The notes beneath the pieces are model-generated. The model did no database searches, had not been told where the DNA came from, and saw nothing but the letters and a program-made list of their open reading frames with translations. 64,000 bases of DNA from Bigelowiella natans CCMP2755 (lineage: Eukaryota; Cercozoa; Chlorarachniophyceae). Of the stretch, positions 13,208 to 22,037 are shown in pieces (position 1 is the first letter of the stretch; each line of letters begins with the position of its first letter). A program made the translations under genes and the position numbers. Location: NCBI GenBank assembly GCA_000320545.1, contig ADNK01000826.1, forward strand, positions 22,441 through 86,440, in the 5' to 3' direction.

Positions 13208-13976
13208 CGCTGATGTTGGATACACAGACGGATCAGGGTTCATCGCGAACAGCAACAGTGAGATCCTGCTATCCGCCATTACAGCGTTTGCACGCCTCAA
13301 AAACCTCAAAGGTATCAAATGAATTAGCAATCCTGAGAAGCGCGTTTTTCGTCTTGGTGCTATATGATGGAGCATGTATACCGAATGTAAGAAGAAGAAG
13401 AAGAGGCCTGGGAGTACTACTCAGCTGTGCAGCAGAGCAAAAGCCATGTTGCACGTGTCAAGCACTATTAGAGTTAAAAGATATATTAGTAGTAGGGGTT
13501 TATGTTGTTAGATCATAAATATTTTCCACATCCTCGCAGCAGTGGGAAATTCCATGACCTTCCTTGCGTATCATCTTATCCGCAACCCTAACCCCCCCCC
13601 CCCCTCCCCTTCCTCTTTTGGGATATTCTCAAACACCAGCAATTGAGCAGTGCATCGCGCGACTAGAGTCCATTACGATGTCGAATCTTCAGGCTGTACA
13701 TTACCAGCACATCATCGTAGCGTACATGGAGGCGAACGCTCTCGAGCAGGCGCTGGGATGGCATGCTCGCATGCACGAGAAGGGGTTTCGCATGGACGAA
13801 GATTATAGCGGCGTAGCAGGAGGAGGGAAAGGAGGCGGAGGAGGAGGAGGAGGAGGAGCTTCAGAAGCAGCAAGAGGTGGTAGATCCGGGAGGAGGGTTG
13901 GGGGGAGCTGCAGTGGTTACCACCAATTGATCGAGATGTGCATTCTTCGGAACGACCACAAAGGACTCAAAGCTTG

Positions 13977-14012
<36 letters not shown>

Positions 14013-15613
14013 AAAGTGGTAGTAGTAGTACTGTGCCTCACCCCAATCAAAATTCAAAAATAATGTAGCGTGTGCTACAATTTGTTATACAAACGGATTT
14101 TCTTTTAGTCGTGGCAATTGTGGTGGAGGTGGTGATGTTGGTGGTGGTGGTGGTGGTGGTAGATGGTGATATGTAGAAATGTTACCACCTTCGTTTCTTC
14201 GCTCCCTCCTCCTCTCCCCCCTCCTCGTCAAATACCTCATTCGGTCTCTCCCTTCGTGCTGGTCCAGGTTGAGTGAGATGAAAACGCACTGGGTTAGCTT
14301 GGCGTCACAAGAGCTTTTAGCACTTATTGCTGACTTTTACGTATCACCCTCCTCGTCCTCTTCATCACCATCATCATCATCATCGTCGCCCTCTTCTTCT
14401 TCATCGTCGTCATTTCCATCACCGGAGATGGCGGCCCGCATTCTCTCCTCCCCTAACATTGCGGATCTGGAGTTGCGAGGGATGAACGAAACCTCCAAGG
14501 GCAGGAAGATGGTTAGTCAATCAAACAATTTGTGGAGTGAAAATCATCGGTGACGTCATCCGCGACACGCAGTCATCAACAGTTTCGGAGTAAATCCATC
14601 CATCTTTGCTGAAGTGTAGCGAGATACAACTACGTGCTGTTTATTCGTATCAGTGTGTAGCTGGTACTATGTATTTACTCATCACTATCACTATCCTTAA
14701 TCATGTTATTTTAAGTCTCCCTCTATTTTCCTCCTCCTCCCTTTCCCCCCATCTTCTAGGAGTACCAAGCGATTGAAAAAGTGATCCAGGCTTTCCTAAA
14801 CAACGGCAATATCAGAAAGGTAATAAATATCTCTGCGTTGCACCAGAACGTTGATAACGCTACTACTATTTATGACTTTCCTGCGACATTTTACCACTGG
14901 TGGTTTTGCAAGAAGCAGCAAACTATGGAGACAACTTAATGTTGTCTGCTCGTTCGTTATTGTGTAAAAAATAGCCTGCCCTTCCTTCAACGAAGAAGCA
15001 GCAAGTTGCATCACCTAGTGTGAATCAGTCTGAGGATGTTACCTTAATGATTTTTTGTATTTGTACAAGATTCGGTTGTATGCTGACTTCTCATTTTCCA
15101 TGATCTTGCATAGGCGGAACATTGGCTTCATGAGATGGCTCGGCGGGGATTGGTGACGATGATTTCATGCACATATTCTAATGATGGGGGAGCTGGGGGA
15201 GGGGGGGGATATGAAGCGTAATTTCTAATGTGCATCTGCTATCGACAGAACGCCGACGCCAAAATCTATGCAATGTTTCTCAACGGGTAGTTGCACTACT
15301 GATGCCTCATCTTCATGAGCCAAACCAAGATAGGATGTTTTCATGATGCTGAGAGATCTATAATTTACACACATCAGCATGTTTGGGGGCGACATTTTCG
15401 GCCTAGACAAAGCGTTGAAAGCCTCTGGTGAATGTGCAAGATCGGTACTATTCTCCCATTTCACGCTACAGATTGACGTATCAACAACATAGTATGCGTT
15501 AATTTACATGCCAATGTTTGTGTGCGAAGGCCGATTGGTGGGTTGACAGAATGCGGCGGGACAATGTTGCGTTTGCTGACGTGGTCAGTGAGATGAAGAA
15601 GAAACGCAAGTGA
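9668..15613 (+). CDS. Pentatricopeptide repeat (PPR) protein, 14 exons
   Basis: The product (997 aa) is a PPR protein, an RNA-binding helical-repeat family that acts on organelle transcripts. Exons: 9668-11228, 11394-11484, 11707-11837, 12295-12334, 12521-12593, 12765-12909, 13228-13311, 13640-13976, 14268-14511, 14760-14819, 15114-15152, 15249-15286, 15378-15444 and 15530-15613 (stop TGA); all GT-AG, all phases agree. Repeats are clear at RACNAILHAYLRSKD, TSYNLLLYRCSITGAV, YETYRNLVGAFIKAGG, CVVMAMYAQMGAFDDAEEVL and AYEAAEQIFHDMKESGI. The N-terminus (MKRCRRLFKGLSHRVGK) is basic and lacks acidic residues, suggesting mitochondrial import. Low-complexity Gly and Ser tracts (exons 8 and 9) are species-specific insertions. 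Introns hold GA, TAG, CT, CA and TGG microsatellites, and several tracts start at the donor site. Which RNA it binds is unknown. Confidence 0.9.
11290..11330. repeat. (GA)n microsatellite in PPR intron 1
   Basis: About 20 GA units followed by a G-run, inside the intron between exons ending 11228 and starting 11394. Confidence 0.95.
11485..11529. repeat. (TAG)n tract beginning at a 5' splice site
   Basis: The donor GTAGCAGTAGCAG of intron 2 (exon ends 11484) runs directly into at least ten TAG units. Related TAG tracts lie at 11909-11937 and 12937-12960 in later introns of the same gene. Confidence 0.9.
13135..13206. repeat. (CT)n followed by (CA)n compound microsatellite
   Basis: The tract lies in PPR intron 6 and ends about 20 bases before the exon acceptor at 13227. 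The pyrimidine-rich CT run is positioned like an extended polypyrimidine region. Confidence 0.95.
13977..14011. repeat. (TAG)n tract starting exactly at a donor splice site
   Basis: PPR exon 8 ends at 13976 and the intron opens GTAGTAGTAG, continuing for eleven TAG units. The intron also holds a (TGG)n run at 14121-14161. Confidence 0.9.
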
Positions 15614-15934
15614 AGTACTGATGCTCAGCTGAAACCATGAATGGTTCGAGAAAGCGGCCACATGAAGCATGGTTGACATCTTCTCGTGCTTCGTCGCAGA
15701 TAGAAGCTGTAGCAGAATTCTGATTCGGGTTGGAACGTAAATGTCGTTGAAAAATGAATGCTTGCATTTCAATTGATGAACACGCTCGCATCAAAGTGCT
15801 GAAGTTGGTGTTCCCAAGAACACCACCACGCGAATATATAGACGGATGTGTGACACATGAAGTATGACATGCATCGTCTAGATCATATCGTTGACATCGC
15901 ACACAGAAACTAGGAAAGCCTGTCAGCTCTTCTC

Positions 15935-15946
15935 CATGCTAGCATG
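15935..15946. other. Recurrent palindrome CATGCTAGCATG
   Basis: This perfect 12-bp palindrome is identical to copies at 491-502 and 46525-46536. All three copies lie in convergent gaps. Chance expectation for a given 12-mer in 64 kb is about 0.004 copies. Confidence 0.8.
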
Positions 15947-16022
15947 CGACACGCAGAACGCAACAACTCGTGCGCTTCAATCGTGCATAATCATGCACTA
16001 CATAGCACCGATGATGCTGCTG

Positions 16023-16034
16023 CTAGCTAGCTAG
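16023..16034. other. Recurrent palindrome CTAGCTAGCTAG
   Basis: This perfect palindrome is identical to copies at 23663-23674 and 46687-46698, again all in convergent gaps. Confidence 0.8.
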
Positions 16035-16309
16035 GTCACCTACTAGCAGCTTCTGGCAAAGTGGCAAAACATGCAGCGACAGTGCTTGATCGGTGCATGA
16101 CATGCGTGTTTGTGCGCATCTGCGCGCCTGTGAAGTGTCGTTGGCCAACAGCGCGCGTGCGCAAATGAGCAATGCAATTTTCATTGCCGCAGTCCACGCT
16201 TCAGCTAGTACGTCAGCTGCAGTGGCTTGTCTTGCCATGCCAGCATGCATGCCAGCAAGCTGTGCAAAACTCTAGAAATTGCACAATGACTGTGTTGCAG
16301 CGAAGTCCA

Positions 16310-16700
16310 GAAGTGCCGGGAATCAGTCTCGAACGTGCTCATCATCCACCTCTTCACATCAACACGTGAGTCCAGGAGCAGTGTCGTTCACTTCAATGGT
16401 GACTTCATCACCCTCGAAGGTCACCAACGCATCGATGGCAAGAACATCCAAGCCCCGAACAAACACCTGCGCACACCCCAAACGAAAAGCCCACAACCTC
16501 TAGACCTGCTAGCCTGTCTAGCTGTGTCGCGGCTGCAATTTGAAGTCTTCGAATGTCAAATTGTCCCAATTTCCTTTTGAGAGACTTGAGTCTCTTGAAA
16601 GATGTTGCACCAGTTGGTGGAGTGATCAATCACAAGGAGCACTAGCTCGGAAGCTTCGGGAAGGGCCGGGAGGTTCTCCACATGCAGTTCTGACGTTGAG
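16310..16700 (-). pseudogene. Relic of a synapsin-like ATP-grasp gene
   Basis: On the minus strand, bases about 16700-16575 read SELVLLVIDHSTNWCNIFQ, resembling the synapsin N-domain segment LLVIDxxxxDWxxYF. After a frame change comes KRKLGQFDIRRLQIAAATQ (about 16578-16515). Bases 16464-16360 read GLDVLAIDALV...VTIEVNDTAPGL, the ATP-grasp C-terminal strand and metal-binding EVN motif; the frame then meets TGA, continues CEEVDDEHVRD, and meets another TGA. The roughly 200 residues that should lie between the two halves are missing. I therefore infer a decayed copy with an internal deletion, a frameshift and two in-frame stops. The family assignment rests on motif memory, not on a search. It could also be a 3' fragment of a gene whose other exons I failed to find. 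Confidence 0.5.
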
Positions 16701-16755
16701 CACTTTTCCAAAGTAAAACTCTAATCAGAATTTTCTCTCTACGACAAGGAAGTAA

Positions 16756-17100
16756 TCAAAAGTAACCTACAAATGGCCCCGAATGAAGTATATTCCATTC
16801 TGAATTGACGACATGAATCAGTAGCATACGTCCGCAACCGGCTAATGCTGCGTTTCTCAAACTCGTCGATAATTCTGAGTCAAAATGGCCTGTATTCGTT
16901 GTATTAAATATGAAAAACGGTGAATTACGGGTTATACCGGATAATGGATATTTGGCACCATCTGCGATCCATTTTAGTAATCTAGGATCGCCCGCTCCCC
17001 CCTTAAAGATCGAAGGTTTTCTGACAATCAATCGAAGTTTATCGACCACTTGAAAATCCATAGAAAGAGGAGATCCAGATCCCGAAAAAGTCTGGTTCAT
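16756..17100 (-). CDS. Hypothetical open frame upstream of the synapsin-like relic
   Basis: From an ATG at 17100 a 114-codon frame runs to a TGA at 16756, with balanced, protein-like composition (contains NSPFFIFNTTNTGHFDSEL and CGRMLLIHVVNSEW). I do not recognise it. A donor-like site after TTTGTAG (about 16771) and an acceptor before the relic at about 16692 would join it in frame to ELHVENLPALPEASEL, so it may be the first exon of the same locus. Its ATG lies only four bases from the opposite-strand start of the transporter gene, which makes at least one of the two starts doubtful. Confidence 0.35.
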   Translation of the reverse strand: MNQTFSGSGSPLSMDFQVVDKLRLIVRKPSIFKGGAGDPRLLKWIADGAKYPLSGITRNSPFFIFNTTNTGHFDSELSTSLRNAALAGCGRMLLIHVVNSEWNILHSGPFVGYF

Positions 17101-17104
17101 CACA

Positions 17105-18571
17105 ATGACCATTGACTGTGATGAGGATGGCTTGGCAAGCAAGCTGCCTCCCCGATACAGCAATGTAGATGTTGGTTTGACCATAGCGCTTTACATGTTC
17201 GCGAACGCTGGAGTCTCAATATCACAAAAACTCGCAGTATCAACGATACCATTGCCATTTTTCCTCGTGGCACTACAAGTATTAGCTACGCTCATTCTCT
17301 TGATTCCGTTCGCGACGACCATCAAAATGGGGTGAGAATACAAAGCTGCTAAATTCAATTTTTTAAGTTTAAAGGCCTCTGAGCTTTAGCCATCTATTGT
17401 GGGTAAAACTGATTATATGTTCTTAAGGTCGCTGGAAGATGCAAGGAAATTCCTTCCTATTTCGTGTGGCTTCTTCTTCATGCTCGTCGGATCGATGATA
17501 GCATACCAGTAAGAAGACGACATTTTAGATCATTGAGTTCATAATTTATTTGGATTTTTCAATGTAACCAGATATTGTACCTTGGGAACCATTGTTGTCG
17601 TTGGGAGCATTTCTCCTTTAATTACCCTGGCCATTGAAAAGCTGTATTTTGTGGAGAATAGAATACGCCTGTCATGGCACACTTTTGCGTCGTTAACCGT
17701 CACGGTAACAGCATCTCAATTTCATCGTACGCCAGGATTTTTAAGAAGTTTACTATAGGTGAGTGGAGTGATCTTGTATGGAGCATACAAGTCGGAGCTT
17801 GAGGCGCAGTTGATTGGAATGTTTGCTCTTGTTCTAAAGATAATTGTGGCAATTCTCTATCAAACCCGGCAAAGGTACCTAATAAGCCTCGATGTTTCTA
17901 CAAGCAGGAATAAATCTTTTCCTAACATCAGATATCTGATGGTTGAAGATCCTGTTGACATTTCAGACACAGGAATGATGGTAAGTATAACTGTAACGCA
18001 ACATCAAATTGACGCCAAGTGCTGACGTAGCATGAACAGGTGTACAACAATGTGGTAACCTTCATCGGCACTCTTTTCTGTATCGTACCTTTTGGCGAAC
18101 ATACCGTATTGATGGATCTCAATCCTAGCGCATTCGGAATATTTGCTGTGACTGCATCGTGTATATTCTCCGGTATTTGCATAATTTATGAGGAATGCGT
18201 TTGACATGTTTGAGAATCCTTTTGTTGTCTCAGGGCTGATTGGATACGTCGCATTCCGTACGCAAAGACGTGTGTCTGCAACATCGTTTCTAATTGTTAC
18301 AAACGTGTGCAAGGTTGCTGTGGTGCTGTTTGGTTGGCTAATCCTGAAAGAAAGTTATAACTGGCAATCTGGGACGGGTTGTGTTCTCGTTATGATCGGA
18401 GCAGCGTGGTATGGATGGGATAGACGTACGATATCCGCGAGGGATAATGGGGTATCCACTGTTCGTGCCCAACGGGCCAATCCAGAGGATTTTGGCCTGC
18501 TTGAAGAAGCAGAGTGGATCCGAGAGAAACATTGTCGTCTTGAAATGGATGATTCAGAAAGAGATTTTTAA
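17105..18571 (+). CDS. SLC35/TPT-type nucleotide-sugar or metabolite transporter
   Basis: The product (358 aa) is a polytopic membrane protein of the drug/metabolite transporter superfamily, closest in character to the SLC35 nucleotide-sugar and triose-phosphate translocator families of the Golgi/ER or plastid. Exons: 17105-17331, 17428-17508, 17572-17704, 17759-17874, 17932-17980, 18040-18172 and 18234-18571, all GT-AG and in phase. About nine to ten hydrophobic segments are visible, beginning VGLTIALYMFANAGVSI. The C-terminal part SATSFLIVTNVCKVAVVLFGWLI is the typical TPT-repeat helix pair containing a conserved lysine, followed by GCVLVMIGAAWYGW. There is no plastid presequence, so a Golgi or ER location is more likely. 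The cargo cannot be deduced. Confidence 0.8.
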
Positions 18572-19721
18572 TGAACTTGTTTGAATAAATGTAACATCCT
18601 CTGATTGTATAAAATCTACCTCTACTATGGCTACCAATCCTGATTTTAGCTAGCTATCGCAGTACACATCAATTACCTACCACAGCACCACGAAGATTGC
18701 TGTACCATGCCTCGCTCAATAATCGTCAATCTGCGAGCAGCGTACATGCATAGCCACAAAATCGTCGCCGCTGCTTCTACCTGCACGATCTATCTCGCTG
18801 CTAACTAGACGTACCTACCCCTCTCTGTCTACATCTACTCTTACCTAGATACACCATCGATCAGACCATGCATGTGCATGCAGCACACATGGTGCGTATA
18901 TGAGATGAGATGAGATGAGGACGGATGCAATGAAACGAGGCCATATTTTCAATTCTTGCATGGCATCGCATCCTAGCTTAAGCTATATATGCACTTAGCC
19001 TTTATATATACCTTATACAATGTAACGCTGTAAAATTCCTATAGGAATTGAAAAAGGACATGGTATAAGGGAAAAACTAAACAATGGTTATGCGCTGATC
19101 GATATGCTGCTGCTGCTGTGCCACAAGTCGCAATGATGCATCGTGCAGCTTTGGTATCTAGTCGCCACGACGTTGTACATGGCAAGCTACATAATATATA
19201 CGCTTCTGCGTTGGAGTGCCGACAATAATGCATGCGCATGTTGCTAGATACATGCATAATGAAAATAATGAGTCCATAGCCATTTGAAATAAATCCGTAT
19301 GTCTGTCGCTTAGCTTGCTAGTTAAATCTACATCGTGCCCAGCATGCATGCTACAGTGCACCAAGAATTTTTTCGTATTCGCGGGTGTTTTCTGCCTATT
19401 CCATCTGCTTCTTTATCAGGATGACCAAGAATGATTCAATGCTATGATTTGTCCTTACTACGCGCTCTTTGGAGGGTTGAACGATTTCACAGTCTATATT
19501 TCAGGATGTAGAAATTACAATCATACAAAGAGCAACACCTCAATTTGCGGACATTAAAAATTAGAAATATTTGGCATGAACATGCTACAATTTATGACCT
19601 TGACGATGTCGGGGTAAAACTTGTCAACGTCTCTTTGATCACAAACTCCAGTCACAGAGTAAAGACGATTATAACTGTTCAAAAATACCATTATAGCGTG
19701 GTGTTTATCGTTCAACATTAT
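18572..19721. other. Convergent intergenic spacer S3
   Basis: This 1,150-bp gap between the transporter and PsbP 3' ends contains TAGCTAGCTA (18647-18657), ATGCATGTGCATGCAG (18868-18885), GCATGCGCATG (19228-19240) and AGCATGCATGC (19341-19352). It also has the 16-bp perfect palindrome at 19034-19049. No gene is visible; the plus-strand open frame at 19545-19859 mirrors PsbP exons. Confidence 0.6.
19034..19049. other. Perfect 16-bp palindrome AATTCCTATAGGAATT
   Basis: It lies mid-way in convergent spacer S3. Its self-complementarity suggests a homodimer binding site or a hairpin involved in 3' end formation; neither is shown. Confidence 0.75.
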
Positions 19722-20997
19722 TCATTTTCCGCAGTCAATGTAAATGTACAACCTGCCAGGGTTTCTAATGGCGTTTGCTACGAAAAATCGCAACTTTGTC
19801 GCGTAATCCCCAATCTGAGTCAGAAAGTGTATGTTAGAGTGATCCTCACTCTATCATGACGATAAAACATTATTATAAATTTGTTACTTCATCACTGTAG
19901 TCCTCGAAAGTTTCATACTCTGCGTAATAAATATCCCCCACCTGAAACATAACGTTCATGTTGGGCTTATTATTTGGGAAAGAAACACGAATTCCCACAT
20001 TATATGCATCTAGGAGCCTTGCTGTTGGAACATTTTTATCTTTGTAGCGGCCGAATTTCCGATCCACAAGATTCACCAGCTTAATACCAAAGGAATCTGG
20101 GGACCCGAAGCTGCCCATATCTACACACACAACATCGAATAATTCCTTCGTATGCAAATAGAATCATAGTTCCTAGTGCAACTGATACTATGGACTTACT
20201 TTTAAAATCGATGGCAACGGCGGATACAACAACGTTTACATTGGTCTACCAACGAAAACAACAACAGCGGCGTCAATGAAGCAGATTGGAAGAGATGCTT
20301 TGCTAATTCAATGAATGTAGACAAGAACGAAGACGACGACCTTTTCCCTTGCGCCTTCCGGAACGAAGCCTGTGACTTTGCGTATGTAGGATTGAGACGA
20401 ACCGAGACCATTGTTCAGCTCAGATTTTCCAAACTTCCAGTTCTGAGGACATATTTTGCACATTTTTAATCCGTTGAGGCACAACCTGCCAAACGATGTG
20501 GACATTTGTATTCATACGTTCGGTACGCTAAGTTGGAACTTTTCATCCTCGTCATTGTACACAGTAACTGAAAATACCAAAGAGATTATTAATTTGAAGT
20601 AACACGGTTCTCTGATGAATACTTCCGTCTTCTGCCACCGCTCTGCCACGGTTGCTCAGAGCCAGGGAAGCTCCTATCCCTAATCCAGTGAGCGCATTTC
20701 TTCTGCCAACCTGTATACGTAGCTTGTTCAAGGATCTCATCAAAATATAAGTCAAGCCCTCACCCTCTGTTGAGCATATGTTGTCCGAGCAACACGGGCG
20801 CAACTCCGAACAGATTCGCTTCGCGCTGGAAGTGTGGGCATCATGTAACCACAGATGATGATTACTCCCACTATCGCAAGGATCAACCTCGCTGATTAGT
20901 ATAAATATAGCAGGGAATCAAAAACAGTGAAAATAATACGTCATGGGGCCATCACTCTCCACTTACCCCATGAGCAGGCGCGAGGGGAGGGAGGCAT
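19722..20997 (-). CDS. PsbP-family thylakoid lumen protein with bipartite plus Tat presequence
   Basis: The product (237 aa) is a PsbP-domain protein, the family of the oxygen-evolving-complex extrinsic subunit and its PPL/PPD relatives. Exons: 20997-20967, 20891-20764, 20710-20623, 20567-20518, 20442-20341, 20245-20200, 20120-19999, 19941-19888 and 19814-19722, all GT-AG and in phase. The N-terminus has a signal-like run (LILAIVGVIIICGYMMP), an Arg/Ser transit-like stretch, then GRRNALTGLGIGASLAL...RAVA, a twin-arginine thylakoid transfer signal. The mature part shows PsbP landmarks: FQLSVPNNWKFGKSE, NVNVVVSAVAIDFKNMGSFG, FGIKLVN, and the terminal FVANAIRNPGRLY. The terminal residues are uncertain: the in-frame end is IYIDCGK, while another frame reads FTLTAENE, which looks more PsbP-like. 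Whether it is true PsbP or a PsbP-like protein is undecided. Confidence 0.85.
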
Positions 20998-22037
20998 CGA
21001 GAGTTATTTAGGTTTCAAAGATTTCCGATGCCTGGGTTTTCTAATATGCGACAATACATTATTGCCTTTTGAAGGCCTAAATCGATGGCTAAGGCCCAAA
21101 TTGCCCTGTTTTGCTCTTGGGAACATGCATTTTTGGTGCTCTTCTTGTGGGCGGGGCGATATTATCCGGTATTCGCATTGCAATCCCTGGGGCTTTTTCC
21201 CCGATACATCTTGATGGTACCGGAGAGATTTATTATTTCACAGGGTGCACACGCATAACAGATCGTGGATCACGTCGACTGCGTATCGGAAAAATAAAAT
21301 CCAGACAAACCGTGATTAATGTATAAATAGACGGCAGAAATATTTGGTGAATCAATAACTTTTCCGTTGTCGGTCAAGGATATCTCATTATATTTGTTCA
21401 AAGTGTTATCTCCGATACTGAAATTATACTCTGAATTAACTCCTTTTAAGGCGATAGAGAACTATCAGGAATGCAGGAGGATAACATGAAGAAATGCTTC
21501 AAAACAAGACAAGCTTTTTCAAAATCACCTGGAAACAACGCCCTATTTCAGGATCATTAGAAATGCTCGAATTAATGATATTTATATTTTTATGATGGAA
21601 TTTAATAGATACGACATCAATATTATGGAAAATATCGTAAAAAACGAATGTCCGTTATGTGACGCGGCACGGTAGTTGGTCTTGATATTGGGAGCAACGA
21701 GTCCAAATACCAGGATTCTTGGTGAGCGCGTCTCTTGCATGTGCATGATTGTGTGTTGTCCTTCCCTCTCTTTCTCCCTATCTCTCTTCGTATGTGTGCG
21801 TATACGCGCATGAGCCGCCGAGATCCGTACATATACGTATCTCCATTCTTTATTTATCTATGTTGCGCCCAATTTTTCTGGAGAATAATAAGATGCAGAA
21901 AATCGAGAATGATCTGGCGCGCATACTGTTTTGTGTGTTATGCTGCTACTGTGAGGCGTCCCACTGACCTACTTTTATTCGTAGAGTTGATTTTTCATGA
22001 ATTGCTTACATTCAACTCCTAATTCAGCGAAAGAAAA
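20998..22037. other. Divergent spacer with unexplained stop-free stretches
   Basis: This 1-kb gap lies between the starts of the PsbP and sterol methyltransferase genes. It is longer than the other divergent gaps and not clearly empty. Minus-strand bases about 21455-21300 read NSEYNFSIGDNTLNKYNEIS without stops. Plus-strand bases 21102-21245 read a membrane-like LLLGTCIFGALLVGGAILSG. Another open stretch runs at 21755-21605 (-). I could not join any of these into a convincing gene. Confidence 0.4.

Larger units (their letters stand above)
15614..16309. other. Convergent intergenic spacer S2 with both recurrent palindromes
   Basis: The gap lies between the PPR stop and the 3' end of the synapsin-like relic. 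It carries both shared words: CATGCTAGCATG at 15935-15946 and CTAGCTAGCTAG at 16023-16034. Further CATGCC, GCATGC and GCGCATGTG-like words lie around 16095-16265. No gene is visible. Confidence 0.65.

Noticed and set aside
13977-14011. CRISPR array
   Set aside because: The regular TAG units are a continuous microsatellite with no spacers, and the DNA is eukaryotic.
16330-16365. Selenocysteine (TGA) reading of the synapsin-like end
   Set aside because: Two TGA codons close together, a frameshift and a missing core point to decay, and no selenocysteine element is apparent.
19545-19859. 104-codon plus-strand open frame
   Set aside because: It mirrors the last PsbP exons and the convergent spacer; the minus-strand reading has PsbP motifs and correct splice phases.
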